The position numbers and the translations under genes were made by a program. A stretch of 64,000 bases of DNA, taken from positions 2,728,001 through 2,792,000 of the forward strand of contig NZ_CP192507.1 in assembly GCF_050613145.1 (NCBI RefSeq), read 5' to 3'. Below, piece by piece: positions 43,195 to 51,080 of the stretch (position 1 is its first letter; each line of letters opens with the position of its first letter). The stretch is from Lysinibacillus_B sp050613145. GTDB taxonomy: Bacteria; Bacillota; Bacilli; Bacillales_A; Planococcaceae. The notes under the pieces are model-generated. The model was given only the letters and a program-made list of their open reading frames with translations, was not told the origin of the DNA and did no database searches.

Positions 43195-43722
43195 ATGAAG
43201 AAAATGCTAGGAGAAGAGCGCCGTCTCGAACTTTTAAATCTATTAAAACAACAAAATGGACCGATTACAGGAACAGATTTAGCCAAACACGCAAATGTAT
43301 CACGCCAAGTTGTTGTGAATGATATGAATTTATTAAAGGCGCGTAATGAGCCCATCGTGGCGACGAGTCAGGGCTACTTGTATATGAAAGAACAAAGCAC
43401 CGCTTCCTATGAACGCAAAATTGTGTGCATGCACACTGCAGATGAGACACGTGATGAAATGTATACTATCGTTGACTGTGGTGTAACGATTCAAAATGTT
43501 CTTATTGAACATCCTGTTTATGGCGAAATTACCGCCTCCATTTTAGTATCCAACCGTGTTGAGGTCGATCTGTTTCTAGAAAAGCTTGAACAAACAAAAG
43601 CAAGCTTCCTATCAGCTCTAACAGATGGTACCCACTTGCATGTTATTTCTGCCCCAAGTGAAGCACTTTTGGATAAAGCAGAGGCAAGCCTTCGTGAAAA
43701 GGGATACTTAATCGAAAACTAA
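43195..43722 (+). CDS. niaR: Nicotinate-responsive transcriptional repressor NiaR
   Basis: This 175-residue repressor has an N-terminal winged helix ('RLELLNLLKQQNGPITGTDL', about 10-29) and a C-terminal 3H domain with conserved histidines, for example 'IEHPVYGEI' (about 104-112) and 'GTHLHVIS' (about 144-151). In B. subtilis NiaR (YrxA) uses niacin as co-repressor to control NAD synthesis and niacin uptake genes. A tagaggtg site precedes the ATG. It is divergent from safA across a 130-base gap. The nadABC-nifS genes that adjoin it in B. subtilis are missing from this locus, so its targets lie elsewhere. Confidence 0.92.
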   Translation: MKKMLGEERRLELLNLLKQQNGPITGTDLAKHANVSRQVVVNDMNLLKARNEPIVATSQGYLYMKEQSTASYERKIVCMHTADETRDEMYTIVDCGVTIQNVLIEHPVYGEITASILVSNRVEVDLFLEKLEQTKASFLSALTDGTHLHVISAPSEALLDKAEASLREKGYLIEN

Positions 43723-43723
43723 A

Positions 43724-43764
43724 AATAGGGCAGTCTCAAACAAATACGAGACCGCCCTATTTTA
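43724..43764. terminator. Bidirectional terminator between niaR and NUDIX gene
   Basis: An inverted repeat with AAAATAGGG and CCCTATTTT outer arms and GTCTC/GAGAC inner arms has T-rich ends on both strands and serves two convergent genes. Confidence 0.8.
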
Positions 43765-44313
43765 TGCTTTTATCTTGTCAATTATTTTATGATAAATCGG
43801 CTTCATATGCTCTTCGTTTGAATATTCATCCAACTGATCAATTGGTAACCAAGCTACTCCGCTATTTTCCTCTTCTGCAATCGTCAATGCTTGTGCATCA
43901 TCGGCTTCAATTAAATATGTAACATTTAAATGGAGATGTGGTGAAATAAATTTCCCCTTCTTCACATGCCCAATAACCGTTAATACATCGAGGGAAAAAA
44001 TATCAGTTATGACTGGTTGTAAATTCAATACACCCGTCTCTTCTTGCACTTCTCGAAGCGCAACCGCTAAAAAATCGGTTTCCCCGTCTGCATGCCCGCC
44101 TGTCCAACTCCACGAATTATAAATATTATGATGTACCATAAGTACTTTTGTCCGTGCTTTATTGACTACAAACCCTGAACATGTCATATGTGCTACTTCA
44201 TTTTCGCGCGTTAAAATATCGTCAAACGTTGTCAGGCATTTCATGATGATTTGCTTATCTGCCATTTCTTGCTCATTAAATGGTTGATAATTCATTAATT
44301 GCTCTTGCCACAT
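43762..44313 (-). CDS. NUDIX hydrolase
   Basis: This 183-residue protein contains a complete Nudix box, beginning 'GGHADGETDFLAVALREV' and ending 'QEETG' (about 72-94), so it should hydrolyse a nucleoside diphosphate linked to another group. The substrate cannot be told from sequence; the domain is flanked by an N-terminal extension of about 40 residues seen in NADH-pyrophosphatase-like or isopentenyl-type relatives. An aaaggtgg site precedes the ATG. Its start lies only 27 bases from the end of a MITE-like element, which has probably displaced or replaced the original upstream sequence. Confidence 0.88.
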   Translation of the reverse strand: MWQEQLMNYQPFNEQEMADKQIIMKCLTTFDDILTRENEVAHMTCSGFVVNKARTKVLMVHHNIYNSWSWTGGHADGETDFLAVALREVQEETGVLNLQPVITDIFSLDVLTVIGHVKKGKFISPHLHLNVTYLIEADDAQALTIAEEENSGVAWLPIDQLDEYSNEEHMKPIYHKIIDKIKA

Positions 44314-44340
44314 ACATTGCCCACCTTTTATGTTAATAAA

Positions 44341-44672
44341 GACTCTTCACCAAAATATGTACTTGACCACACATTCCGTTACGGGCGGACGCTTTCCGCG
44401 GGCTTGGCTTCATCCTCCTCGACTCGCAAATGCTCGTCTGTGGGGTCTTCAGCTCGGGGCAACACGATGTTGCTCACAAAGGCGTTGCCACAGGACGTGG
44501 CGACTTTAGCCTTTGCCCACTTCCCCCGCAGGAAGCTTTGCACCTGCCGCTTCACTTCCGGTGCAGAAAAACATTGCTCTGTAGCGAAAGGCGAATGCCG
44601 TCAGCTACACTCGCCGCCCTTCACTGCATGTGCTTTTAGATCAATATCAAGAACAGATTCTAGTATTGAACC
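44341..44672. mobile_element. MITE-like element, GC-rich repeat copy 4
   Basis: Ends are imperfect inverted repeats: the first 26 bases (GACTCTTCACCA...) match the reverse complement of the last 26 (GGTTCAATACTA...) in about 17 positions, sharing ATnTGTnCTTGA. Flanking 8-mers TTAATAAA (44333-44340) and TTAATACA (44673-44680) agree in 7 of 8, which looks like a target duplication. No transposase is inside. The core has all the modules of the repeat family: GACGCTTTCCGCGGGC, the AACA..TGTT segment, the GTGCA hairpin and the TGTAGC/GCTACA nested hairpin. Confidence 0.75.
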
Positions 44673-44689
44673 TTAATACAGCCATTATA

Positions 44690-45073
44690 TCACGACAAAA
44701 AACGCGTCTGCTGTTCTTTTGAAGGGAGCATGCATACTTCTTTTTGTCCAAACCACTTATAACGATTTTTAGCAACAAACGTATAAAGTCTATCCCGTAT
44801 AGGACGCGGCAATATGATTGCAATATACAAAAACCTCCAAAATCCTTGCAAATATTTCGCGATTCGAAGGGCGGCTGTTGACTTTGTGTACGCTTGATGA
44901 TGCTCAATTAGCACGACACTATCAATCCCTTGAAGGTGATATTGTTTCACAAGCTGCTGCCCTACTTCACTTTGCAAAGAAGCAAAACGAAAGACCCCTC
45001 CGTCCCGTTTTAAAATAAACTGCACACTGGCATCACAAACATTGCATACACCATCGAACAAAATGATGCGCAT
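44690..45073 (-). CDS. DCC-family (DUF393) thiol-disulfide oxidoreductase-like protein
   Basis: This 127-residue protein carries the family motif 'FDGVCNVCDASVQFI' (residues 5-19), in which two cysteines form a CxxC site, and the C-terminal 'KNRYKWFGQKEVC' (about 101-113). Such DUF393/DCC proteins (B. subtilis YuxK) have a thioredoxin-like fold; their substrates are unknown. A gagggg site precedes the ATG. The gene begins 9 bases after pheA, so it is likely co-transcribed with it. The MITE-like element is inserted just 10 bases beyond its stop codon. Confidence 0.86.
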   Translation of the reverse strand: MRIILFDGVCNVCDASVQFILKRDGGVFRFASLQSEVGQQLVKQYHLQGIDSVVLIEHHQAYTKSTAALRIAKYLQGFWRFLYIAIILPRPIRDRLYTFVAKNRYKWFGQKEVCMLPSKEQQTRFLS

Positions 45074-45082
45074 TTAATCCCC

Positions 45083-45961
45083 TCATTCTGGTGTGTTATA
45101 CGTATAGTATGTACCAAGTGATTTGACAGAGCAACCAAGTGCATTTAGCTCCTCTACAGCACCTTTCATCATCGGTTCATGCTCATCTGCTGACACATCA
45201 ATAATAAAGAAGTAATCACCGAGTCCTGTTTTTAATGGACGTGATTCGATTTTACTTAAATTTAATTTGCGCCAAGCAAAGACAGAAAGCACTTGATGCA
45301 ATGACCCCGAAACATCATCTTCCGGTAACGTTATCATAAAGGTTGTTTTCGGACCACTTGTCGCTTCTTCTTTCGGTAAGCGTAAATTTTGCTTCGATAA
45401 CACGAAGAAGCGTGTATGGTTAAAATGAAAGTCGTGAATATTTTTCTCTACAATTTCTAATCCGTATTTCTCCGCGGCAGACGAGTTACCGATTGCCGCA
45501 ATACATTCATCTGGTGATTCTGATACAAGTTTAGCCGCTGCTGCCGTTGAAGAATATTGATGTAATGGCACACTGCTGAAATTATAAAATAAGTATTTAT
45601 GACACTGTGCAAGAGCATGTGGATGCGAATAAATCGCATGAACATTGCGCCAATTATTTACTTGGTTTTTATGTACCATTAAGTGTTGCTGTATTTTAGA
45701 TAATACTTCCGCTGTGACAAAAAGCGTTGCCTCATGAAATAAATAATCTACCGTCAGCGGGACGGATCCTTCTAACGCATTTTCAATTGGTACAACAGCT
45801 AAATCCACTTTCCCCTCTGCTACAGCCTCAATACATTCTGGAATCGTTGTGCATGGGATCAACCACTCATTTTCAAATAATCCTTTCGCCGCTAAATACG
45901 TAAATGACGCTTCTGGTCCTAAATAGGCAATCCGTTTTCCCCATTGCTCTCCTACCGTCAT
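45083..45961 (-). CDS. pheA: Prephenate dehydratase
   Basis: This 292-residue enzyme converts prephenate to phenylpyruvate in phenylalanine synthesis. The N-terminal catalytic domain starts 'IAYLGPEASFTYLAAK' and contains the catalytic 'NHTRFFVLSK' (about 180-189); a C-terminal ACT domain with 'ESRPLKTGLGDYFFIID' (about 231-247) gives feedback inhibition by phenylalanine. There is no chorismate mutase fusion. The ATG at 45961 has a ttggagg site; the frame extends eight codons further but without one. It follows pheB and obg as in B. subtilis. Confidence 0.95.
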   Translation of the reverse strand: MTVGEQWGKRIAYLGPEASFTYLAAKGLFENEWLIPCTTIPECIEAVAEGKVDLAVVPIENALEGSVPLTVDYLFHEATLFVTAEVLSKIQQHLMVHKNQVNNWRNVHAIYSHPHALAQCHKYLFYNFSSVPLHQYSSTAAAAKLVSESPDECIAAIGNSSAAEKYGLEIVEKNIHDFHFNHTRFFVLSKQNLRLPKEEATSGPKTTFMITLPEDDVSGSLHQVLSVFAWRKLNLSKIESRPLKTGLGDYFFIIDVSADEHEPMMKGAVEELNALGCSVKSLGTYYTYNTPE

Positions 45962-46010
45962 ATCCAATCCTCCAAACACTTTCATTTCTAAATTTTCAGT
46001 TAATGCTATG

Positions 46011-46039
46011 TAAAAAGAGAGAGCGCAATAGTGCGCTCT
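46011..46039 (-). terminator. Terminator after pheB
   Basis: An 8-bp stem (46020-46027 with 46032-46039) is followed on the minus strand by a CT-rich tail ending in five T residues. It separates pheB from pheA, so pheA may have its own promoter. Confidence 0.75.
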
Positions 46040-46045
46040 ACTCTG

Positions 46046-46501
46046 TTATAAAGCACCTGAGCTAATAACCTCAGCAGCCTCTACAAAATCTAAATGCTTT
46101 AAACTTCGCATTAAGTCATCTAATTCATCCGTCATACTCGTCACATCCAATGATAATGTCACGTTTGCACGCCCCTGAATGGGAATCGTTTGATGAATCG
46201 TTAATACATTACAATGTGCATCTGATACCATTTCAAGTAGCTTTGCTAATGCACCTTTTCGATCCTGTAATTGGATAAACACAGTTAAAATACGCTCTTT
46301 CACAATGGAGTGGAAAGGAAAAACGGCATCGCGATATTTATAAAAGGCACTCCGTGATAAATCGACTTCTTTCACAGCGTCCCAAATGGAAGCAACCTGT
46401 CCACTTTGAAGCAATTGCTTTGCTTCTAAAGTTTTTTGCATTGCGTCTGTCAGTACGTCTTCACGCACTAAATAATATCGTTGATTTGCAACGTTTTTCA
46501 T
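46046..46501 (-). CDS. pheB: ACT domain protein PheB
   Basis: This 151-residue protein has an N-terminal helical part ('SIWDAVKEVDLSRSAFYKYR', about 38-57, resembling a helix-turn-helix) and a C-terminal ACT domain (about 70-145). It is the PheB/YszB family, encoded between obg and pheA in B. subtilis. The name reflects genetic linkage to phenylalanine synthesis; a biochemical function has not been settled, but the ACT domain suggests amino-acid binding. A gggggg site precedes the ATG. It is separated by 27 bases from obg and has a terminator after it. Confidence 0.92.
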   Translation of the reverse strand: MKNVANQRYYLVREDVLTDAMQKTLEAKQLLQSGQVASIWDAVKEVDLSRSAFYKYRDAVFPFHSIVKERILTVFIQLQDRKGALAKLLEMVSDAHCNVLTIHQTIPIQGRANVTLSLDVTSMTDELDDLMRSLKHLDFVEAAEVISSGAL

Positions 46502-46528
46502 AATTTTCCCCCCGCACTTTTCAAAACC

Positions 46529-47818
46529 TTAATCAATAAATTCAAATTCAAATTCTAGTAAGCGAACTGTATCGCCATCTTTGGCCCCACGTTCACGTAA
46601 TGCTTCATCAACACCCATTGCACGTAATTGGCGCGCAAAACGACGAATACCGTCTTCACGGCTAAAGTCTGTCATCTTAAATAGGCGCTCAATTGAACCA
46701 CCAGAAAGAATCCATGCACCATCGTCATCACGTGTAATTTCAAAGTTGTCTTTCTTCGATTCATGTTTATACAGAACTGTTGCGTCCGATTCTTCTTCTT
46801 CCACTTCATGTAATTGGAATTCAGGTGTCACTTCTAGTAAATCTGCAATTTCAAATAATAGCGGTTTTAACCCTTGGCGAGAAACAGCTGAAATTGGGAA
46901 GACTTTCACATCCGGACCAACTTTTTTCTTGAACTCTTCTAAATTTTCTTCCGCATTCGGCATATCCATTTTATTGGCTACAACTAGTTGTGGACGCTCT
47001 GTTAAACGTAAATTATATTGCTCTAATTCGTTGTTAATCGTTACGTAATCTTCATACGGATCGCGCCCTTCTATGCCGCTCATATCCACGACATGCACGA
47101 TAACACGTGTACGCTCAATATGACGTAAAAATTGCATTCCTAGGCCCACGCCTTGGTGAGCGCCTTCGATTAACCCTGGTAAATCTGCCATAGCAAATGA
47201 ACGACCATCTTCTGTCTCAACCATTCCTAAGTTTGGTACGATTGTTGTGAAATGGTATGCACCAATTTTTGGTTTTGCAGCGGATACAACAGATAAAAGT
47301 GTTGATTTCCCAACTGATGGGAATCCAACTAAACCAACATCTGCTAATACCTTTAATTCTAAAATAACATCTAATTCTTGACCCGGTTCACCTTTTTCAG
47401 CAAGCTCTGGTGCTGGATTTGCCGGCGTTGCAAAACGTGAGTTACCACGGCCACCTCGCCCTGCTTTCGCAATGACTGCACGTTGACCATGCTCTACTAA
47501 ATCTGCAATAACAGCTTTTGTTTCAGCATTGATTACAACCGTTCCTGGTGGCACTTTTACGATGAAATCTTCTGCTTTACGACCGTGCATGCCTTTACTC
47601 ATACCGTGCTCACCGCGTTCAGCCTTAAAGTGGCGTTTGTAGCGGAAGTCCATTAACGTACGTAAGCCCTCTTCTACCTCAAACACAACATTCCCACCGT
47701 GACCGCCATCTCCACCAGCTGGTCCACCATTTGGTACATATTTTTCACGACGGAAGGCTACCATACCATCTCCGCCGTCTCCACCTTTTACATAAATCTT
47801 AACGTGATCTACAAACAT
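46529..47818 (-). CDS. obg: GTPase Obg (CgtA)
   Basis: This 429-residue GTPase is essential in Bacillus and acts in 50S ribosome maturation and stress/sporulation signalling. It has the glycine-rich Obg fold (1-158; 'YVKGGDGGDGMVAFRREK', about 9-26), a G domain with P-loop 'GFPSVGKSTLL' (about 166-176), G3 'DLPGLIEGA' (about 213-221) and G4 'NKMD' (about 284-287), and a C-terminal OCT domain (about 350-429). The ATG at 47818 has an aggga site; a GTG three codons upstream overlaps it and is rejected. It lies 12 bases after spo0B, an operon kept from B. subtilis. Confidence 0.97.
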   Translation of the reverse strand: MFVDHVKIYVKGGDGGDGMVAFRREKYVPNGGPAGGDGGHGGNVVFEVEEGLRTLMDFRYKRHFKAERGEHGMSKGMHGRKAEDFIVKVPPGTVVINAETKAVIADLVEHGQRAVIAKAGRGGRGNSRFATPANPAPELAEKGEPGQELDVILELKVLADVGLVGFPSVGKSTLLSVVSAAKPKIGAYHFTTIVPNLGMVETEDGRSFAMADLPGLIEGAHQGVGLGMQFLRHIERTRVIVHVVDMSGIEGRDPYEDYVTINNELEQYNLRLTERPQLVVANKMDMPNAEENLEEFKKKVGPDVKVFPISAVSRQGLKPLLFEIADLLEVTPEFQLHEVEEEESDATVLYKHESKKDNFEITRDDDGAWILSGGSIERLFKMTDFSREDGIRRFARQLRAMGVDEALRERGAKDGDTVRLLEFEFEFID

Positions 47819-47830
47819 ACCGTTCACTCC

Positions 47831-48349
47831 CTAATTTTGCATAACAAACTTCCAAGACGTTGTCGTTTGTTCCAACGTTTGTATTTGCAATGCATTTAAT
47901 TCCTTATTAAAATGTAGTGCCTCGTTAAACTGTCCTGTAAAATGAACAGCAATTTCAAATTCATCCCCAGCACCTACAATATCGATTTGTAGCTGTTGTT
48001 CCGAAAAAGGATCTAACCGGTCATACACATGAAGGATTGTTTCTTCCAAGTATTGAACAATTAGCTCGTCCCATTGTTCGTTTAAAGCTTTTGTTATATT
48101 GGTAGAGAACTCCATTTGAAATTCAGGATAACGCCATCTTAACGTCTGCAAGTATTCAACCATCTTTGGCAGACCAATTTTATTTAACTGAGAGACATTT
48201 TGACATTGGGCAACAATGTCCTGAATAAGCTCCTTTGCTTCCTCAATACGCTCTAAGTCAAGGTTCATCTTAATTAAATGAAGGTGATTTAAAAAATCAT
48301 GGTTTGCATAACGTAATACTTGTTGTACCGTTAAAGATTGTTCCGTCAT
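47831..48349 (-). CDS. spo0B: Sporulation phosphotransferase Spo0B
   Basis: This 172-residue protein is the Spo0B-type phosphotransferase that relays phosphate from Spo0F to Spo0A. The helical-hairpin segment 'ANHDFLNHLHLIKMNLDL' contains the probable phosphorylated histidine at residue 17, aligning with His30 of B. subtilis Spo0B. The C-terminal part is a degenerate ATPase-like fold. The ATG at 48349 follows a ggagtg site; a GTG three codons upstream overlaps it. It is directly upstream of obg, the classical spo0B-obg operon. Sequence similarity is low, as is usual for Spo0B, so the locus adds much of the confidence. Confidence 0.88.
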   Translation of the reverse strand: MTEQSLTVQQVLRYANHDFLNHLHLIKMNLDLERIEEAKELIQDIVAQCQNVSQLNKIGLPKMVEYLQTLRWRYPEFQMEFSTNITKALNEQWDELIVQYLEETILHVYDRLDPFSEQQLQIDIVGAGDEFEIAVHFTGQFNEALHFNKELNALQIQTLEQTTTSWKFVMQN

Positions 48350-48540
48350 TTTATTCACTCCAATAAAGTTATCTTACATAGTATAACAATTTTTATTCGA
48401 CATTTCCTTTAAAACGTAATACTTAGAACAGTTCAATCTTCATTCAAAAAAAGAAGCCGTCTGAAAAGACATTTTAAGGTGACTCCTTTACGACCACCAC
48501 CGAACCAATATTTCTTAGTAGATATGTATCAAGAAGTGAA

Positions 48541-48578
48541 GGGGGTGTCCGGAAAGTTTTCACTTTCTGGACACCCCC
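48541..48578. repeat. Shared-core hairpin without T tail
   Basis: A 17-bp stem with one wobble pair (48541-48557 with 48562-48578) lies between rpmA and spo0B. Its core TCCGGAAAGT/ACTTTCTGGA is the same as that in terminators at 36551 and 62237, but neither flank is T-rich. The remaining gap 48359-48700 shows no gene; the spo0B promoter must be near 48360-48420. Confidence 0.65.
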
Positions 48579-48702
48579 CCCTCAGGCTGTTGATACTTGC
48601 CTCGTTTGTCCGCTCATGAACCTCGCGTCTTCCCTCGGCTACGCGCCCTTGTATGGCAAGCGTTTTCAAGACAGCATGAACAATATGTTCAAGAGTTATC
48701 TA

Positions 48703-48744
48703 AAAATACGTGTAGACAAAGTCAAATATTGACTTTGTCTACAC
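48703..48744 (-). terminator. Terminator of rplU-prp-rpmA
   Basis: A perfect 16-bp stem (48710-48725 with 48729-48744) with a 3-base loop is followed on the minus strand by a short T run, 28 bases after rpmA. Confidence 0.85.
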
Positions 48745-48772
48745 TTTCAAGAATTACTCTTTATTTACAAGA

Positions 48773-49072
48773 TTATGCTTCTTGAGCTACTGGGTATACA
48801 GATACTTTCTTTTTATCGCGGCCCATGCGTTCGAATTTTACAACGCCATCAACTTTCGCGAATAAAGTATCGTCACCACCACGACCTACGTTTGTACCTG
48901 GGTAAATTTTTGTACCGCGTTGACGGTAAAGAATTGAACCACCAGTTACGAATTGGCCGTCAGCACGTTTTGCGCCAAGACGTTTTGCTTCAGAATCACG
49001 TCCGTTTTTTGTAGAACCTACACCTTTTTTAGATGCGAAGAACTGAAGATCTAATGTTAATAACATTTCCAT
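48773..49072 (-). CDS. rpmA: 50S ribosomal protein bL27
   Basis: This 99-residue protein is ribosomal protein L27, located near the peptidyl-transferase centre. It carries the N-terminal extension 'LDLQFFASKKG' that is typical of Firmicutes and is removed between FF and A by the protease Prp, exposing the conserved 'ASKKGVGSTKNGRDS'. A taggaggtgg site precedes the ATG. The gene for Prp lies just upstream in the same operon, which matches the processing requirement. Composition is basic and length normal. Confidence 0.97.
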   Translation of the reverse strand: MEMLLTLDLQFFASKKGVGSTKNGRDSEAKRLGAKRADGQFVTGGSILYRQRGTKIYPGTNVGRGGDDTLFAKVDGVVKFERMGRDKKKVSVYPVAQEA

Positions 49073-49085
49073 TATGTTCCACCTC

Positions 49086-49424
49086 CTACACCATTTTATA
49101 TTTTAATTCGATATAATCTGAATAACTAGCAGTCATCGTGTAAAATTGTGTAACCATAGTATTCAAAATTACTTGTAATTTGTCGTCTGTTTCAGCATCC
49201 AAGTCATTAGGTAACATTACTTTTAAGTAACCACCTTCAGCACCTTGTTCAATCTGTGGTTCGATTCCTGTAATATGATGAATCGCATTTACTGCACCAA
49301 AAGAAACAGCAGATGCACCAGCACATACTAAATCACGACCATAAACATCTGAAAGTGCGTGACCTGAGATTTCAAATCCATACGATTTACGATTTTCATC
49401 GCTATAAATAGTTACCGTAATCAT
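49086..49424 (-). CDS. prp: Ribosomal-processing cysteine protease Prp
   Basis: This 112-residue cysteine protease cleaves the N-terminal extension of L27. The catalytic pair His22 and Cys34 is visible in 'ISGHALSDVYGRDLVCAGAS', the same positions as described for Staphylococcus aureus Prp. The frame opens at 49463, overlapping rplU, but the ATG at 49424 has a gaggtg site and gives the family's normal N-terminus 'MITVTIY'. It sits between rplU and rpmA, as B. subtilis ysxB does. Its removal of the extension is essential for ribosome function in S. aureus. Confidence 0.95.
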   Translation of the reverse strand: MITVTIYSDENRKSYGFEISGHALSDVYGRDLVCAGASAVSFGAVNAIHHITGIEPQIEQGAEGGYLKVMLPNDLDAETDDKLQVILNTMVTQFYTMTASYSDYIELKYKMV

Positions 49425-49440
49425 CCGGTTCACCTCAAAA

Positions 49441-49749
49441 TTAAGCGTTGATTGCTTCAACAACTAATTTAGTGTATGGTTGACGGTGACCTTGTTTACG
49501 ACGGTAGTTTTTCTTCGCTTTCATTTTGAAAACAGTGATTTTCTTAGCGCGACCTTCTTTTACAACTTTCGCTGTAACAGTTGCACCAGCAACAGTTGGA
49601 GCACCAACTTTAACTGTTTCTCCACCTACGAATAAAACTTTGTCAAACGTTACGATTTCGTCAGCAGCCACACCTAGTTTTTCAACATAGATTTCTTGAC
49701 CTGCTTCAACTTTGATTTGTTTACCACCAGTTTCGATAATTGCGTACAT
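49441..49749 (-). CDS. rplU: 50S ribosomal protein bL21
   Basis: This 102-residue protein is ribosomal protein L21. It begins 'MYAIIETGGKQIKVEAGQ' and ends with 'KKNYRRKQGHRQPYTKLVV', both diagnostic. A gaggaggtg site precedes the ATG. It is the first gene of rplU-prp-rpmA, behind an RNA leader that is known in Bacillus to be involved in autoregulation by L21 (or a related factor). The operon has a strong promoter and terminator. Confidence 0.98.
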   Translation of the reverse strand: MYAIIETGGKQIKVEAGQEIYVEKLGVAADEIVTFDKVLFVGGETVKVGAPTVAGATVTAKVVKEGRAKKITVFKMKAKKNYRRKQGHRQPYTKLVVEAINA

Positions 49750-49764
49750 TAAAATGCACCTCCT

Positions 49765-49861
49765 CTTAGACTAAGACTCGCCTGTTATTGAAAGGTGATC
49801 ACCTTCTGTGATACTTAGGCACCTTACCAGTGCGGTTGTAGCGGGTGCTACAAACAATAAC
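49765..49861 (-). promoter_or_regulatory. L21 ribosomal protein leader RNA
   Basis: The minus strand upstream of rplU contains the conserved Firmicute L21-leader features: a TGTAGCACCCGCTACA hairpin (about 49836-49852), then 'AAGGTGCCTAAGTATCACAG' and 'AGAAGGTGATCACC'. It fits the known leader class by sequence and position. Ends are approximate. Confidence 0.85.
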
Positions 49862-49867
49862 ATTAAA

Positions 49868-49896
49868 ATACTATCATGCCCTGATGGTTAAGTCAA
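49868..49896 (-). promoter_or_regulatory. SigA promoter of rplU-prp-rpmA
   Basis: TTGACT (49891-49896) and TAGTAT (49868-49873) are 17 bases apart, with a TG extended -10. It overlaps the end of spoIVFB and starts the L21 leader. Confidence 0.75.
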
Positions 49897-50502
49897 CCGA
49901 TTCATAATAACTTTTTCAAATGCTGACCGATATTTTCGGAATCGCCATTCATCTAGTATTTCACTCCACAAGAGCAGACTTAACATAACGAAAAAAATAG
50001 ATTGTGGTAGCATTAGTAACATTGCGCCCACCGCTATTGTTATTAAACATAAAGAAATAGATAGATACCCCTCATAAATCGCCTTTTTAGGTCTGAATTT
50101 TAGTAAACTATTACAAAGGATTTGTCCACCATCAAGCGGGTAGATTGGTAAAAGATTAACGCATAGCAGAACTAATTGAATCGTCGCAAAATCTTTTTGA
50201 AATAATGATGGGATAAGAGGACTTATCAAATAGGCAAGCAATGTAAAAATCGGACCGCCGATCGCAATCCATATAAGTGCTGTATAAGAAATAGCCTGTC
50301 CTTTAAAAAATTGTATACGTGCCCCGAATGGCAATAGCGTGACATCCTTTACTTTTACACCTACTAGTTTAGCAATGAGAAGATGCCCTGCCTCATGCCA
50401 AAGAAGTGACACGAGGACAAGGAAGTATTGTGCAATGTTTCCGCTCAACGCCCATAGCAATAGCATCATCAAAAATACTGGATGAATTTTTATCTTAGCC
50501 AT
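49888..50502 (-). CDS. spoIVFB: SpoIVFB-like intramembrane metalloprotease
   Basis: This 204-residue M50 site-2 protease has six hydrophobic helices. The zinc motif is 'LLWHEAGHLLIAK' (His36, Glu37, His40), and the third ligand is in 'LPIYPLDGGQIL' (about residue 124). In B. subtilis SpoIVFB cleaves pro-SigK in the mother cell. It is shorter than the B. subtilis protein (288 residues) and lacks its C-terminal CBS domain. The ATG overlaps the end of the spoIVFA-like gene by eight bases, with an aagga site inside it. The pair order is as in B. subtilis. Confidence 0.87.
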   Translation of the reverse strand: MAKIKIHPVFLMMLLLWALSGNIAQYFLVLVSLLWHEAGHLLIAKLVGVKVKDVTLLPFGARIQFFKGQAISYTALIWIAIGGPIFTLLAYLISPLIPSLFQKDFATIQLVLLCVNLLPIYPLDGGQILCNSLLKFRPKKAIYEGYLSISLCLITIAVGAMLLMLPQSIFFVMLSLLLWSEILDEWRFRKYRSAFEKVIMNRLT

Positions 50503-51025
50503 GATCCTTAATCCACTCGACCGTCTCTTCCAAACTTAGTACGCGACCATTTTTTTCGATTTGAATAAATAGTTCCCCTTGTTCCTTCATCGCAATCACT
50601 TCACCCTGTGCAACTGTACTATACGGTAAATGATAGAAGTCATCAATAAAACCATACGTCACAGTATACCCATCATCATAAGATATCGAAATTACCTTTC
50701 CCGTTCGTGCCGTATGCCCAGTGTAAACCATTACACCTGACTGCGTTGCCGTAATGGTAATTGGGTCTTCATACGATAACTTAAACCCTTGATCGTACCG
50801 CTTAATAGCAACGAATTTTACAAGAACTTTTTGATTCGTCGAAGCAACTTCCACGACTTCGCCATCAGAAAATAATTCATTCACTGTATTTCGCATCACT
50901 GTCATGTGCTCTGTACTATACACAACGCTTGTAATGAATTGCCTGACAGATTCATTTGAACTATTTAATCCGATATATATGACAATACATAGAGCAAGCG
51001 AAGTTAGCCATTGCCATGCTTTCAT
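50495..51025 (-). CDS. spoIVFA: SpoIVFA-like membrane protein with degenerate M23 domain
   Basis: This 176-residue protein has one N-terminal membrane helix (about 4-20) and an extracytoplasmic M23/LytM-like domain ('SGVMVYTGHTARTGKVISIS', about 96-115). The zinc-binding histidines of active M23 peptidases are not recognisable, so it is probably non-catalytic. In B. subtilis SpoIVFA holds SpoIVFB with BofA and keeps it inactive until the forespore protease SpoIVB cleaves it. It is much shorter than the B. subtilis protein (264 residues). An aaggatgg site precedes the ATG. The identity rests on domain type and its overlap with the SpoIVFB-like gene. Confidence 0.82.
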   Translation of the reverse strand: MKAWQWLTSLALCIVIYIGLNSSNESVRQFITSVVYSTEHMTVMRNTVNELFSDGEVVEVASTNQKVLVKFVAIKRYDQGFKLSYEDPITITATQSGVMVYTGHTARTGKVISISYDDGYTVTYGFIDDFYHLPYSTVAQGEVIAMKEQGELFIQIEKNGRVLSLEETVEWIKDHG

Positions 51026-51080
51026 GCCACCATCCTTTTTATACTATATGAATTATCAGAAAAGTCGATACCATTACAAA

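Noticed and set aside
44325..44353. Possible hybrid promoter made by the MITE end for the NUDIX gene (TTGGTG, 17 bases, TAAAAG)
   Set aside because: The -10 would overlap the ribosome binding site, leaving about five bases before the start codon, which is not workable.
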